Source: Odobenus rosmarus divergens
Taxonomy: Eukaryota; Chordata; Mammalia; Carnivora; Odobenidae
NCBI RefSeq assembly: GCF_000321225.1
Contig: NW_004451504.1
Span: 1 to 64,000 of the forward strand
Reading direction: 5' to 3'
Length of the DNA: 64,000 nt
Part shown: in pieces, positions 34,199 to 45,596 of the stretch
Position numbering within the stretch: position 1 is the stretch's first letter
Layout of the letters: each line of letters starts with the position of its first letter
Program-made: the position numbers and the translations under genes
The notes under the pieces: generated by a model
What the model was told of the DNA's origin: nothing
Seen by the model: only the letters and a program-made list of their open reading frames with translations
The model's database searches: none

Positions 34199-34299
34199 CT
34201 ATTCATCTGTTTGATACTAAGTCCGTATTTCAACCTATTTCAGAGGAAAGGAGATGGGGTGTTAGTTCATTGGATTCCTGAACTCCAATAGCTGTGACC
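34199..34299. other. Short unique spacer after the L1
   Basis: Original flank after the second target duplication. Nothing recognised. Confidence 0.4.
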
Positions 34300-34510
34300 A
34301 GGGGTAAGCAGAAAGAGATGAAGGAGAATAAAAATGAATGAATGAATGAGGAGCAATATCTAACCAAGCAGGAGGAGTGGGCCAATAGGTAAAGCTGGAC
34401 CCTCGAATGAAGTCTTGAAGGAGGTGTGGACATGAGTCAAGCAGACGGGGCTGGGAAGGACATTCCTGGCAGGGGGAAAGGCATAAGCAAAGTCATAGGA
34501 GTATGAGGCT
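34300..34510 (+). mobile_element. L2 fragment
   Basis: GAAGGACATTCCTGGCAGG and AAAGGCATAAGCAAAGTCAT are internal L2 words near the 3' end. Confidence 0.6.
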
Positions 34511-35829
34511 TGGTGCTTTTGAGAAACTGTAAAAACCCACCCTTGTCTTGTGATGCTCCATGGACTACACCTTCCTTAACTGTGGCCCTCTTTCTACATC
34601 TATGTCTTTGCTCCTTCATCTCCTCTTTGACCCTCTCTCTGACCCCTCCAGTATGCCCTCTGCCTCCTTCATGCCACCAAAGCATTCTCGCAATGGTCGC
34701 CAGTGACCCCATGTTACTAATTACGGTGACCATTGCTCAGGTCACTGGGCCTCCTCACAGCAGCCCCCCCCCCACCTGCCATTCTCCTCTTCTTGAGGCC
34801 TCTTGGCCTCCAGAACACACCTCTGGTTTCTGTTCCTTTTCTGAAAACATTTTTTCCTGTGCCTTTTGCTAGCACTTCTTCTTTGGCTCCAACTTCTGAG
34901 TCTTTGAGGCCCTTTTCTCTGTGTCTCTGTTCAAATCCACACAGATTTCAGAGGGTGCTGATAAAAACTTGGGGGTCATCAGCACATAGTTGGCTTGTTA
35001 GAAATGAGGATGGGTTATTTTTGAGAATGGAGGAACTAACCTAAGGCGCGAGTATAGACTGAAGAAGTCAGATAGTTCTGCTGGTAGTGTGGGGGGGAAC
35101 TGACACCATACTAACTTCCCATGGGATGGCAGCCAACTGAAGGGGATTTGATCCTTGAAAGAAGAGGAAGATCCATGTTTATCTGACCTTTCCCCTGAAG
35201 ACACTCGGCAGTCTACACACCACATGGTGGCTAGAACTCAAAAGGCAAGTCGCAATCTTACTAGCCCTAGGAGTCAGAGGATGGGATCTGAACTGCTAGA
35301 GCAATTGGAAATGGAGAAGGATTGCAGAATGGAGCCACGGGGGCAGCCCTAAGGCCCCCATAAAAACACCCCTGAAATCTCTGGCTGTTTAATGAATTGC
35401 CCCTGCATGAGTACGACTCCAAGAAGCCCAAGGAGGGGACATTTGGCAGGCTGAAAGAGCAGACAGAGATCTCAGCTGCTGCCCACCACAGGGGAGACTG
35501 AGTCAGGAGTTCTAGTTCTACCAAGTTGGCAGAGCTTGACTGACTTGTCAGGCTGTCTATTCACTGAAACCCACAAAAGACCATGACTTGAGAAGAAAGG
35601 CTAGCCTCAAGGACTGGAGAACTAAGAAACAGAGACCCCACCATGTCAGTAGCTCGTCCAGACAGGGCTGGGATTCAAACCCAAGGGCCCCGGCTCCAGA
35701 ATCAAGCCCTCAGCCTCAACCACACGCTCAACCCTCAACCCAACCAGCCCACATCCTTCCTCTAAAGCACTCGTCACCAAATTCAACACCTGATGGCATT
35801 GCACATGGAGCTATTCATCTCTTGCACTA
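34511..35829. other. Non-genic stretch, mostly unrecognised
   Basis: A pyrimidine-rich part (34,550-34,930) may be an old LINE-derived segment. The rest is unique-looking. A C homopolymer lies at 34,763-34,772. Open frames here have no recognised similarity. Confidence 0.4.
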
Positions 35830-35912
35830 GACTGAAGCTCCATACAGACAGAGGGCTTGCATGGTGCCTGACACACTGTCCAATAAATATATATTGAATG
35901 AATGAATGACTC
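35830..35912 (+). mobile_element. L2 3' terminus
   Basis: CTTGCATGGTGCCTGACAC, then AATAAATATATATTGAATGA and a short GAATGAATGA tail, is the canonical end of L2. Confidence 0.7.
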
Positions 35913-36200
35913 ACCAAAGCTTGCATGTGTATAATGCATTAATATATTTGTTATTAGTGAAGACATATGATTAAAAATGCCTTCCTGCCATATAATTTCA
36001 CACACCCCCTTCTGATCCTGGAGTGAATTAAATCACCAATAATTACTCTGGCTTGTAGCTGGGCTTATTTGTACATATCTGTTACTGACTATTTTTAAGC
36101 ACGATCAGGAATTTCTAAGTGTAATATGTATGACTCAGTATTTTGATTAATCATCTCAGTAGGGAAAATTTCCATGGGTAATCAGACTGAACATAAAGAT
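35913..36200. other. Repeat-free AT-rich stretch, candidate conserved noncoding DNA
   Basis: It contains several TAAT/ATTA cores (for example CACCAATAATTACTC near 36,033 and GATTAATCATCTC near 36,145) and no recognised repeat. It could be regulatory. This is speculation without alignment. Confidence 0.25.
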
Positions 36201-36354
36201 AGGGCATGCTGAGACTGAGTGGGGGCGGGGGGAGGTGCGGAGAGAAAGACAGAGATCAGAGATAAGAATTTTTTTTTTTTTTTGTAGTTAGAAAGGCAGT
36301 TTGGGTCAATGCTACAGAACTTAAGTTCCTGTTTTATCATAAACAGGTTGGCAG

Positions 36355-36807
36355 CTGTTTCGGTTTCTTGTGGTTGCCACATGAATGACCACAAACTTGG
36401 TGGCTTAAGAGACATATATTCTCACACGGTTCTGAAGGGCGGAAGTCCAAAATCAAAGTGTTGGCCGGGTCGTGCTCCCTCTGGAGGCTCCAGGGGAGAA
36501 TTCTTCCTCGCCTCTAGCAGCTCCTGATGCTCCAGGCATTTCTTGGCTTGTGGCTGCATAACCCCAATATCTGCCTCTGTCTTCATGGCCAACTTCTCTC
36601 TGTGTCTGCAAAATCTCCCTCTCCTTTCTCTTTTAAGGACACCAGTCATTGGACCTAGGACCACCCTAAATCCAGGACGATCTCCTCTTGAAATCTTTAC
36701 CTTGATTACATCTGCGAAGACCCTACATCCAAACAAAGTCACAGTCACAGGTACAGCGGTTGGGACTTGGACATATCTTTGGGGGGAACACTATTGAACC
36801 CATTACA
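36355..36807 (-). mobile_element. LTR-like repeat family, copy B
   Basis: This is the reverse complement of the family seen at 31,177 and 56,663: it opens with ACCACAAACTTGGTGGC and closes with ACTATTGAACCCATTACA. Diagnostic internal words include GGCGGAAGTCCAAAATCAA and AATCTTTACCTTGATTACAT. Open frames crossing it are repeat translations. Confidence 0.7.
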
Positions 36808-37129
36808 ACAGCCATGGCCAGTGTTGCTGCCATCATTCCCTTTAATGGAATCAAGAGAGGAGCCTGCTCTGACAATTGCCCACTGACCCCAGGTGCTGTT
36901 GGGCATGTCTCCTGCTGCGATGCATCCTCCCCAAATTGGAGCTGCTCTGGCTCATGTACATCCACTCTGCCATGTTTCCACTCTCCAGAGAAGGAGCCAG
37001 AGGCCAAAAAGGTTAAATCAGCTGCTCAAAGTCACACACATGGAGAAGTCAAGGTTTGACCTTAGATATGTCCTCTTCAAAGCCAGGGAGATGGCCATCC
37101 CACACTGCCTGAAACACTCCCATTATTAA
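36808..37129. other. Non-genic stretch with a probable MIR-type piece
   Basis: CAGAGGCCAAAAAGGTTAAA followed by GCTCAAAGTCACACACATGG (about 36,992-37,042) looks like a minus-strand MIR tail. The rest is unrecognised. Confidence 0.45.
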
Positions 37130-37147
37130 AGAGTCACTGTATTCTTT

Positions 37148-37340
37148 TTTTTTTAAGATTTTATTTATTTATTTCAGAGAGAGAGAGACAGCAGCGGGGA
37201 GGGGGGAGAGAAGCACAGGGAGAGGGAGAAGCAGACTCCCCGCTGAGCAGGGAGCCTGACTCAGGATTTAATTGCAGGACCCTGAGATCATGACCTGAGC
37301 CAAAGGCAGACCCTTAACCGAAAGCCACCCAGGTGCACCG
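37148..37340 (-). mobile_element. CanSINE with 18-bp TSD
   Basis: It runs from a poly(T), through TTTATTTATTTATTTC and GAAGCAGACTCCCCGC, to GCCACCCAGGTGCACC. The flanks AGAGTCACTGTATTCTTT (37,130-37,147) and AGAGTCACCTTATTCTTT (37,341-37,358) form a duplication with one mismatch. It served as a length reference for the comb block at 7941. Confidence 0.93.
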
Positions 37341-37358
37341 AGAGTCACCTTATTCTTT

Positions 37359-37779
37359 AAATACCTTTGCTAAAATTCAAACACTTCCTGAGAGAGGTTA
37401 CCCAAGTCTTCGTAGAACCCCAGGTTGTAGAGATGTGTATTAGACCACCTTTTTAAGAACACAAGCAATCCCAGGGGTATGCATGTGGGGAGAGAGACAG
37501 TAAGGTGGAGGGTAAATTTGCAAATTGAGAAACTGATGTGTGGAGAGGTTAAGTGACTTGACTAAGAGTACTCAGCAAATCAGCAGCATAACCAAACACC
37601 ACACCCAGGGGTCCTGATTCTGCACAGCCAGTTTGGCTGAGCCAAAGGATTGCTCTTGGTGGAGGCAGGTGGAAGTAGTGAAGTCCTCGCCAGACTCTGC
37701 CAAGAGGCTCCCTTGGGCCGACCCTTCCCAGGAGGCCTCCCTCCCTGCATAGTTCAGAGAGAAGTAAAGAGCAGGGAGC
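37359..37779. other. Non-genic stretch with weak MIR similarity
   Basis: AAATTGAGAAACTGATGTGTGG and GGTTAAGTGACTTGACTAAG (about 37,520-37,565) resemble a minus-strand MIR. Nothing else was recognised. Confidence 0.45.
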
Positions 37780-37925
37780 TGAGGGTTAGAGACCCGAGTC
37801 TTAATGGAAGGCCTGCTACAAAAAACTCAAGTGACCTTGAGCAAGTCACATCTTCCCTCAGTCTCCTCAACTTGAAGCAAAAAGGTTAAATTTAATCATC
37901 TCAAAATTGCCTCTGGCACGAGGCT
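37780..37925 (+). mobile_element. MIR fragment
   Basis: GTGACCTTGAGCAAGTCAC followed by CTCAGTCTCCTCAACTTG is the MIR core in plus orientation. Confidence 0.7.
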
Positions 37926-38690
37926 TCTAGAGCTTATGCAAGCCTCAGGGCCAACTAGAGCTGGTTCAAACCCCCAGTGGATGTCTGGTGTTGGCTCTGC
38001 CTGTCAGCCTTTCTCCCTTCCACTAAGAGCAGCCTCTCTCTCTTCTAAGGGGGAACCTCCCCCTGTAACTTTTACTTTACTGTTGGGAGAGACTGACCCC
38101 ATTCCTGCTTCTGCCCTCCAGTGGGCCTGTGACCCAGATCTGGCCCCTCAGGGCAGTTTGTACCCAGAAAACGGGGACTGGTTCGGGGACAGGAGTGTGA
38201 TTCCATCTGAACCAGTGAGATCCAATCCCAGGGCTTTTATTAAAAATACTGGGAGAAAGAAGTTCTCATTCTGCTGGTGTTGCCACGGCGTGAGAACGTG
38301 AGCATGGAGCGAAGGGAGGGCAGCCCCAGCTTGCACGTCTGAGGAGCTGAGATGTCAAGAGAGGGAGGGAAACCAAGTCCTGGGAAGCCTGTTGGAGCAT
38401 CAGGATGCGCCCTTGCCTGAACCCACAACACTTCCGAGGTTCGTGGTTACAAGAGCTGCTTAGTCCCCGCATGGTGTCTAAAGGCACTTTAGGTTGTCAT
38501 TGCAACTAAGTGTCCTGATTGATACAAAAGCCTTCATTTTAAGGATGAGGAATGGAGGCTGGGAGTGGAAAGTGGCTTTTCCTTGTAATCTGACAGCAGG
38601 AAGCACCTCAGGACCCATCAAGTCCAATTCCACTCTTTACAGATAAAGAAACTGGTATCTGGAATGAGACGTGTCTTGTTATGTGTATAC

Positions 38691-38691
<1 letters not shown>
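37926..38691. other. Non-genic stretch, nothing distinctive
   Basis: No repeat or coding feature recognised apart from short unrelated open frames. Confidence 0.4.

Positions 38692-38725
<34 letters not shown>
38692..38725 (+). repeat. (CA)n microsatellite
   Basis: About 17 perfect CA units. Confidence 0.96.
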
Positions 38726-38728
<3 letters not shown>

Positions 38729-38739
38729 TGTGTGAGTCG

Positions 38740-39180
38740 TCTTATTACAATGCTGAGAAACTCTGTTTATCATCAAACATTTCATATATCCTATTACACG
38801 TGAGAGAATTATTATCTAGCCTGGTGCCATGAAATGCTTTTTCCCCATAATGGAATTTTACTCTGGAAGTGTATTTTGGTATTAAAAGGCTCCACTTTAT
38901 AATGTCGATGGTTCAATCTGTGATCTAAAAGGCACTTAAATGCTTTGAACAAGAGGCATAAAGAGCTTTTATTGCAAAAGCCTTGCTGGATCCACCAATT
39001 TTGCCATTGATCCTTTTCCCCAGAAGACTGCTCTGGAAGCAGCCCGTGCGGTAGCAAATCCCATCGTGGGGCTGGACCTCCAGCTAGTGAGTGAGACACA
39101 TTTCCCATGTGCCCGTTTCCAGATATTGAAGGCATTCTGGTGGACCGTAATGAGTTTCTTCAGGCACATGGCTCAAGCAA
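38740..39180. other. Repeat-free stretch, candidate conserved noncoding DNA
   Basis: AT-rich left half and mixed right half without recognisable repeat. Open frames on the minus strand (38,812-39,169) carry no recognised domain. Conservation is untested. Confidence 0.25.
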
Positions 39181-39424
39181 AAACATCCAGCCATGCAGAA
39201 TGCCCATGGTCCTAGTTCTCAGTCCCCTTTACCCCCAGTGTGTTCGCTGGGTTGCTTCTTCTACAAAATAAGTTCAGTAGTACCAGCTCCCAGCATCCTT
39301 GTGAGGGGTCAGTTGATTACAGTTGCTAAGAACCCTGATACATATAGGTGCTCTGTGAATGTGGGGTCCCTGTCCCTGGCGGATGTGATTCTTCAAAAGC
39401 TGAGGGATCAGGGTCCCCCCAAGA

Positions 39425-39560
39425 GCAGTGATGTAGTGGAAAGAACCCCACACTTGGAGTCCAGAGACCACCGATCTCTCAGCTTTACCCTGGGCAGGCC
39501 ATTCACTTCTCTAAGCCCCCACTTCCTTGTTGTAAAGGGACAGTTGAATATGTCACAGAA
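39425..39560 (+). mobile_element. MIR fragment
   Basis: TGATGTAGTGGAAAGAACCC and TTCTCTAAGCCCCCACTTCC correspond to the start and middle of MIR. It is diverged. Confidence 0.6.
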
Positions 39561-40159
39561 CTGTCATGGTCACTCATGTTGTGCATGGACAATTATGGCT
39601 ACTTCCAACCCTGATTCCATGAGACCTTTCAGCTCAGTCACCTGCCATGGAAAAGAGGAATATGATTAGCACCTCTTGGTCATTGATCTACCCTTTGCCA
39701 ATAGCTGAGCACCAGGGACGTTTGGCTCACTCCCTGGTTGTCAGGGGCTAAAGGCAGGGGTATCCCCTGAAAGGAGCTGTGGGCAGAGCAGTGGCAAGAA
39801 GTTGGAGCAATTGAACAGCATTTCCCAGAGAACGTACAATGGACCAGTGGCCCCACCAGAGCTCCAGGGTGAAATAAGTTTGGGAAGCATGGCATTCTGT
39901 ACTTTCTGTGAGATCACCAATGCACATCAGCATATTTAGCTTTTATAGTCAAAGGGAAAAAATCAATTTTGTTTAATTTGGGGCTTCCCAAATTCTACCA
40001 CAGAACATCTGTCACCAATCCGTAGCACTCATGGAAGGTGGAGCATACCTGGGGAGCAAGCCTCCAAGATTCCAGAAGCGGAAATGGAATCTTTCAGCGA
40101 TTTCTTAGTTGTGCTATTCCTGCCAATACTTCATATGCTTTCATTCAGGTGTTCCAATA
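39561..40159. other. Non-genic stretch, nothing distinctive
   Basis: Ordinary sequence. Nothing recognised. Confidence 0.4.
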
Positions 40160-40545
40160 TGAAGCCGTTCCTTGGGCCACACCATCCATCCATTCCCAAA
40201 GCATTCTTTCATGCATGTATTCCATATTCACAGAGCATGCTCTGCTTCCCCCGTCTCTCCTAGGCAAAGAGAACACCCTCCAAAATACAGCTCCTGGCTG
40301 CAAGGAACTCATTGTCTAAAAGGGAAGAACAGATAATTATATGCAAAATGACAAGGCCCGTAAGATAAATGTGCACCTTGTGGGGTGGGATGGGGCGGGG
40401 TGGATGTCAGGAAAGCCTTGTTTGAAACATGAGTTGCTGCCCAAAGAAACAGTCAGAGAAGCCAGGAATGCTGCAGAGACAGCACGTGCAAAGGCCCAGG
40501 AGGAAGATAAAGAGATTTCTGGAATTACACGTAATAAAATTAGGA
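40160..40545 (+). mobile_element. L2 fragment
   Basis: CAAGGAACTCATTGTCTAAA, GCCTTGTTTGAAACATGAG and GCACGTGCAAAGGCCCAGG follow the order of the L2 3' region. Confidence 0.6.
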
Positions 40546-40856
40546 TGGAAAACAGAGGCTGAGGGGAAAGGAGTAGAAAAGTAAGGAGGGGGGCAGGCCA
40601 TGAAGAATTTACTGAGCGTGTGTGCCAGGGAGCATGGGAATCCTTCAGAGAAACTGAATAGCTTAACAGAGAGCCCACAAACATATGTGAGTGAGTGTGC
40701 TCGTGTGCGCATGTGTGAACACGTGTGGGGAGGGGGCAGGAAGGCGACATGGTTAGATCTGTGGTTAAGAATGATAGTTCTGAGACCCCATGGGGAAGGG
40801 CTTGGGGAGACACTGGAAGCATTGGACAACAGCTAATAGGCAGAGTGTGCTTGGAA
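40546..40856. other. Non-genic stretch, degenerate GT-rich patch
   Basis: A GTGAGTGTGCTCGTGTGC patch lies near 40,690. Nothing else was recognised. Confidence 0.4.
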
Positions 40857-41504
40857 GGTTAAAGATGGCTGCAAATTCTGTCAATCCTCTGAGAGGTGGA
40901 GTGTATTTCCCCTCTTCCTGAATCAGGACTGTCCTTAGTGATTTGCTGGCCAAAAGAACGTGGAAGAAGAGACAGTGTGTGAATTCTAAGTCTAGGTCAT
41001 AAGAACCCTTGGCATTTCCACCCAGCCTTCTTGGAATACTGAGTAATACTCAGTCTGGAGGGAGACCAGCTGTCCAAATCCCCTAGGACCACCATGCTGT
41101 AAGGAAGCCCAAGTTGGCCGCGTGGGGGAGCTGTGTATTGACAGCACGATGCCCAGCCACCCCAGCTGCTCTAGTCACCCCAGCCCAGTCATCAGACATG
41201 TGAGGACAGATGCCGTCTTGGATAATCCAGCCCAAGTAAACACAACGTGAAGAACCAAAGGAGCCCAGCCAACAGCCAGGACCAAGGCCAAGCACTGCAG
41301 CCCCAGTCGAGCTGCTCAGCTGTCTGCAGTTGCTCAAGTCATCTGGGCTGAGGCCAAGCCACTGTGAAGCAGAGACCAGCTGTCCTGCATGCCTCTCTGC
41401 CCCAATTTCTAACCCACAAAATTGTGCATGTGATTAAATGGCAATTGTCTTATGCCACTAAGTTTTGGGGTGGTTTGTTACACAACAAGAGCTAAACAGA
41501 ACAC
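40857..41504 (+). mobile_element. MLT1-like LTR
   Basis: The 3' part has the diagnostic end GCCACTAAGTTTTGGGGTGG then TTTGTTACACAACAAGAGC. The middle has CCAGCTGCTCTAGTCACCCC-type GC-rich words and CAGACATGTGAGGACAG. These are typical of MLT1-class MaLR LTRs, mammal-wide and long dead. Confidence 0.7.
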
Positions 41505-42330
41505 TGGACAAGCTCAGAGCATCAGATCTAGTTAAAAAAAAAAAAATCCTGTGAACAAATAGGAAGTAGTGCACACATGTGCATGCACACACACGCAAAC
41601 ATACGTGCTCACACTTCTCAGACACACCTCCTATGTCATAGCTCATTCCCACTCTGACCTCCACTCCGGCATGAGTCTCCCTGTGGCCACAATTCTGAAG
41701 GTGTATGGATGGTGGCCCATTTGACAAGGAGCACAGTGTAAATACAGAGAGTGTTATTAGTAGGTGAGTTTCATTGATAAGAATTTAATGCAATTCCAGG
41801 CCAGCAAGAACACCATGTCAGTCGGTGTTTTGTTCCCACGGCAAGATCATCTATGTGGCAATTTCTTATGTTCCTGGGTCAAATCCAAGACCTCAGTGCA
41901 AAGCCAGCAAAAATCTCCCTTCAAGGAAGGCATTTGGGGGAATTTCAAGCCATTCATCTCCTCCCAAGGCTCAAAGTCAGCCTAGAATAGCCAAAGGCAA
42001 AGCTTAGCTTCACCCTGGCTTTCTGTACTGGAAATGTAGGGGCTGAGAGAGTCCTTGGGTGGGGGTGGGGTTCACTCTGCAGGAGGGAGAAACATAGTCC
42101 CAGAGGACCCTGCAGAGAGCATTCTCACCAGGCCACACCTGGAGAGGCCCTGGCCCGGCTCTGTGATCAAGAGACCTGAGCTCAGGTTCTGGTTCTGAAC
42201 CTAAGGGTCTCTGTAACGTGACAGCTATTTAACTGTCTCGGGGAGTATTGTGGGAACACAATGAAGAGGGAAACTTGCAAAATGTCTGTTATATCCGGGA
42301 GAAGGAGCCTTGAGATCAGCTTCCTCAAGG
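41505..42330. other. Non-genic stretch with degenerate CA-rich patch
   Basis: A degenerate CA-rich patch covers 41,571-41,612 and a MIR-like segment lies near 42,170-42,250 (GACCTGAGCTCAGGTTCTGG). No gene recognised. Confidence 0.4.
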
Positions 42331-42926
42331 GTTGTTATGGGTGGAATGCGTCTTCCCAAAATTCCTGTTAAAGTCCTAACTCTCAGTATCTAGAAAGTGA
42401 CCTTTATTAGAAATAGGGTCATTATAGAGGTAATTTGTTATGTTAAGATCGGGTCATACTGGAGCAGGGTGGGCCCCTAATCCAATGTGACTGGTGTCCT
42501 TATAGAAAGCAGAAGTGTGGGGGCGCCTGGGTGGCTCAGTCAGTTAAGCATCTGACTCCTGATCTCAGCTCAGGTCTTGATCTCAGGATTGTGAGTTCAA
42601 GCCCCACATTGGGTGTGGAGCCTATTTACTTAAAATAAATAAATAAAATAATAATAATAATAAAGCAAGCAGAAATATGCACACACAGGTGCACATGGAG
42701 AATGCCATGCAAAGAGAGGAGTTAAGCTGCCACAAGCCAAGGAACTACTAGAAGCTGGGACAGAGGCCCAGAACACAGTCTTCCCTAGAGCCTTCAGAGG
42801 GAGCATGACCCCGCAGACACCTTGACCTCAGATTCCCAGCCTCCAGAAGCATGAGAATAAGGTTCCTTTGTTGTACATCACCCAGTGTGGTACTTTGTTA
42901 TGGCAGCCAGAGGAAACTCATACGAG
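42331..42926 (+). mobile_element. LTR-like repeat family, copy C (split by a SINE)
   Basis: Same family as copy A: AAAGTCCTAACTCTCAGTAT, GGGTGGGCCCCTAATCC, then after a nested CanSINE the 3' half with CACCTTGACCTCAGATTCCC, CAGCCTCCAGAAGCATGAG and GTGGTACTTTGTTATGGC. Confidence 0.7.
42519..42664 (+). mobile_element. Short CanSINE nested in copy C
   Basis: Head GGGGGCGCCTGGGTGGC, core AGTTCAAGCCCCACATTGG, then GGAGCCTATTTACTTAAAAT and an AATAAATAAATAA tail. The long CT-rich region of other copies is missing, which is typical of a shorter CanSINE subtype. The flanks AAAGCAGAA and AAAGCAAGCAGAA suggest the target duplication. Confidence 0.9.
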
Positions 42927-43050
42927 GGGTCATTCGTTTAACAAACTTGCGTTTCTCAAGCTTCTTCTATGTCTCAGACCTCATACACAGAGATGACCAA
43001 GACACACCCCTTCCCTGCACTCAAGGGCCTTCCAAAGAGAAAAACACATC
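42927..43050 (+). mobile_element. L2 fragment
   Basis: TTCTTCTATGTCTCAGACC then CCCTTCCCTGCACTCAAGG is a weak L2 tail match. Confidence 0.45.
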
Positions 43051-44020
43051 CCAAAGCCACATGCAAGTTCAAAACCACGGCAGGTGCAAAAGTGGCAGAG
43101 AAGAGGCACCTCCCCCAGCCCAGGGGGTCGGAGAAGGCCCTGCGAGGAAGTAGCATAGCAGATTTGGGGAACCCCTCAGGCTGTGAAGGACAGGTTCCCC
43201 ATTTGATAAGGCCCACTATTATGTTTCACCTGGAGGATTCTGGCACTTCACTCATGCTCTTCTACCTCAAGATAAAAGCCCAAGTGGCAAGGTGTGTCCA
43301 AGACAAGACTCCTTTTTCTTCACAGGGGTTCTTGTTAGCAGAAGAGGGGCTGGAGGCATGGAGAAGGTCACGGAGGCCTCCTAGTGACCTCACAATTCCA
43401 TATGAACTCCCTGGGGCAGGGAAGACTTGTAGCGCATGGACTCTAAACCCAACAGGGTCTACATCAGAGCCTGGCACCTGGTAGGTTCTCTGAAGGTGTT
43501 TATTGAACTGAAATGAGAGCAGAACTGAACTCCAGCCCAGCCCATTCCTGGGGTCATCAGGCTCCAAGGGGCCTAGGAGTGTTTGCACGGCTCATGTAGG
43601 CCACGGTGACCACCCGCTCCTTCCATCTGGCTGTGGACCTATTCATCAAGGCCACACATCCATGGCCAATGCGATGGGCGAGAAGAGGAAGGGAGAGGGT
43701 GCATCATACAAAATGGCAGCCAGATGGGCCTCTGACCCACCCAGTAAGTACATTTTCCAAGGATTTTCAACTGAAGAGATGAGGAAAGAGATGGATGGAC
43801 TCCAAGAGAGCCTGAGACAGAAAGGGAGACCCAGAGAGAGAGATGGAGAGAGAATTTGAATGGTCTTTGTCCCTGGTTCTAGTCCCTTCCTGAGGCTGTC
43901 CAAGTTTCCTGACAGAGGCAGGAGCTAAGGAGTCCTTTTATCCGTGCCTCCAATCCCACTGGCTCTTCTGAGGAAGAATACTGAGTATATCTACCACCAG
44001 GTGCCTCGGTGGGTTGTTTC
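43051..44020. other. Non-genic stretch, nothing firm
   Basis: It contains a weak MIR/L2 tail (CTGGCACCTGGTAGGTTCTC near 43,472) but no coding signal. Open frames spanning 42,969-43,588 have no recognised domain. Confidence 0.4.
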
Positions 44021-44370
44021 CCGACGACACAATGAAAAACAAGAGAAATCTTGGCAAACTTTAAAGAAAATACAGTTAATTGCCACTGACATTCTCCCTT
44101 TAGTTACACAAGCAAGCCCTGGCTTTAATCACATGCATTATTGTAATCAGCCTGCCAATCACATTTTGAAATATTTCATTTTTGACATAATTACAGTAGA
44201 ATACCCACAACCCATCAATAACATGGATCAGGCAAGATTGATATTGTGTTTCCAAATGGGACCTGACAAAGCCATCACGGCTTTTGTTCGGAGGAATAAA
44301 GGTAGGACAGATAGCATCTCCCTCTCCCGTGACGACTGGGTTTAGCAAGACTGTCTAGCACGTCACTCAC
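44021..44370. other. Repeat-free stretch, candidate conserved noncoding DNA
   Basis: It has low-bias, non-repetitive sequence with clusters of TAATC/AATTA words (CTTTAATCACATGCATTATT, ATTGTAATCAGCC, ATAATTACAG) and a GGAGGAATAAAGG motif. It resembles a developmental enhancer by texture only. Confidence 0.3.
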
Positions 44371-45129
44371 AAGAGGCTGGAAAACCCCACTCGTCGGAAC
44401 TGTAATTGGGAATTTTCAATTATTCAAGCCTCATCTATGTTATTCTTATTGAGTAACAAATTCAAAATGAGTGCTCTAACCTGGGGCCTTTGTGCATAGA
44501 CATTATTGTGAAACGGAGGCCTATTATGAATTGATCTTTTATGTTAATTTACCTCATTTTCCTTATTAGTTCCTTGCTGTATGTCAGTTTATTCATGTAT
44601 AATACTCTCAAAAGTAAAACCCGTGCCTGAGAACTTGTAAAATTTGGACTTCCAACTTTTCCAGGTGGGTTGGCCATGACCCCCTCCTCTCCCTCACCCA
44701 CACCTCTGTGTGTTCAGGTGAAGATAGAGCTCGGTCTTTGGCCCCAGACAGATCCTCAAAGTGTCCAAAGAGTGGCTTTGTTTTTTTCATAGAGTTCTGT
44801 TCTTTCAGGAAAACCCCCTTTGTCCACCTACTTGAAGAGGTGAAGTTGACAGGGGAAGGAGGAAGCTCAGATCTGAGGAGAACGGTCCTTACTCAAAGGT
44901 TTCTTCTAGAAGCATCCTTATTTAGGACATAACATTGGGTGTGTTTCATCAATAGAAGGAGCCATAAAACAGCTCAAAAGCCAATCTCGGGGGTCTAGGA
45001 CAGAGGCTCAGATGGGTCAGCAGTGCGACTCCCGGGCGACCATACCTCAAATAGCTTTGCACGGCATTGAACGCCCACCCCGGGAAGCACACTGTCAGCC
45101 ATCCCAGGGCACCTGCAGGCCTCCCTGGT
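44371..45129. other. Non-genic stretch, nothing distinctive
   Basis: AT-rich left half, mixed right half. No repeat or coding feature recognised. Confidence 0.4.
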
Positions 45130-45246
45130 GCTGACACCTTGATCTCAGAGTTCCGGCCTCCAGAACTGTGAGGCCATCATTTCTGTGGCTTAAGCCGCCA
45201 GCATGTGGTACTTTGTTATGGCAGCCCTACCAGAGGGATACACGCA
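45130..45246 (+). mobile_element. LTR-like repeat family, copy D (3' part only)
   Basis: GACACCTTGATCTCAGAGTT, CGGCCTCCAGAACTGTGAG and GTGGTACTTTGTTATGGCAG match the 3' ends of copies A, C and E. Confidence 0.65.
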
Positions 45247-45489
45247 TAAGGCAAGTCACTGAATGGACCAGAAACTTCATTCCCTGCTGCCCCTCCATTC
45301 CTGGTTAGTCAAGGCCCACCTGCTTTGAAGCTGGAGGATGTTGTCTTATACCATTTAATGCCGGCACCTGAGTGTGCCTTCTGTGGTCTCCTTCCCCAAG
45401 CTGTGACCGTTTTAATAGTAACCTTGGGTCTAAGTGTCTTATGTAATGGCATATGTATATGCTGTCTTATGTCATATGACCTAGGGAAG

Positions 45490-45596
45490 ATAAAGAAGAA
45501 AGGGAGGGTGGGAGGGAGGAGAAAGAAGGGGAGGAAGGAAGGAAGGAAGGGAGGGAGGGAGGGAGGGAGGAGGGGAGAGAGGGAGGAAGGGAGGAG
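45490..45596 (+). repeat. Natural purine-rich tract (GGGA/GGAA)n
   Basis: An imperfect mixture of GGGAGG, GGAAGG and AAGAAGG units with only a short pure GGAA run (45,532-45,549). It is not on the 55-base grid and is a useful contrast with the comb. Confidence 0.9.

Noticed and set aside
36422..36748. 108-residue minus-strand open frame
   Set aside because: It lies entirely inside an LTR-like repeat copy (36,355-36,807) and reads its consensus.
45490..45596. Continuation of the comb on the right side
   Set aside because: The tract is an irregular mix of GGGA and GGAA units, is a single locus, and has no 55-base spacing.
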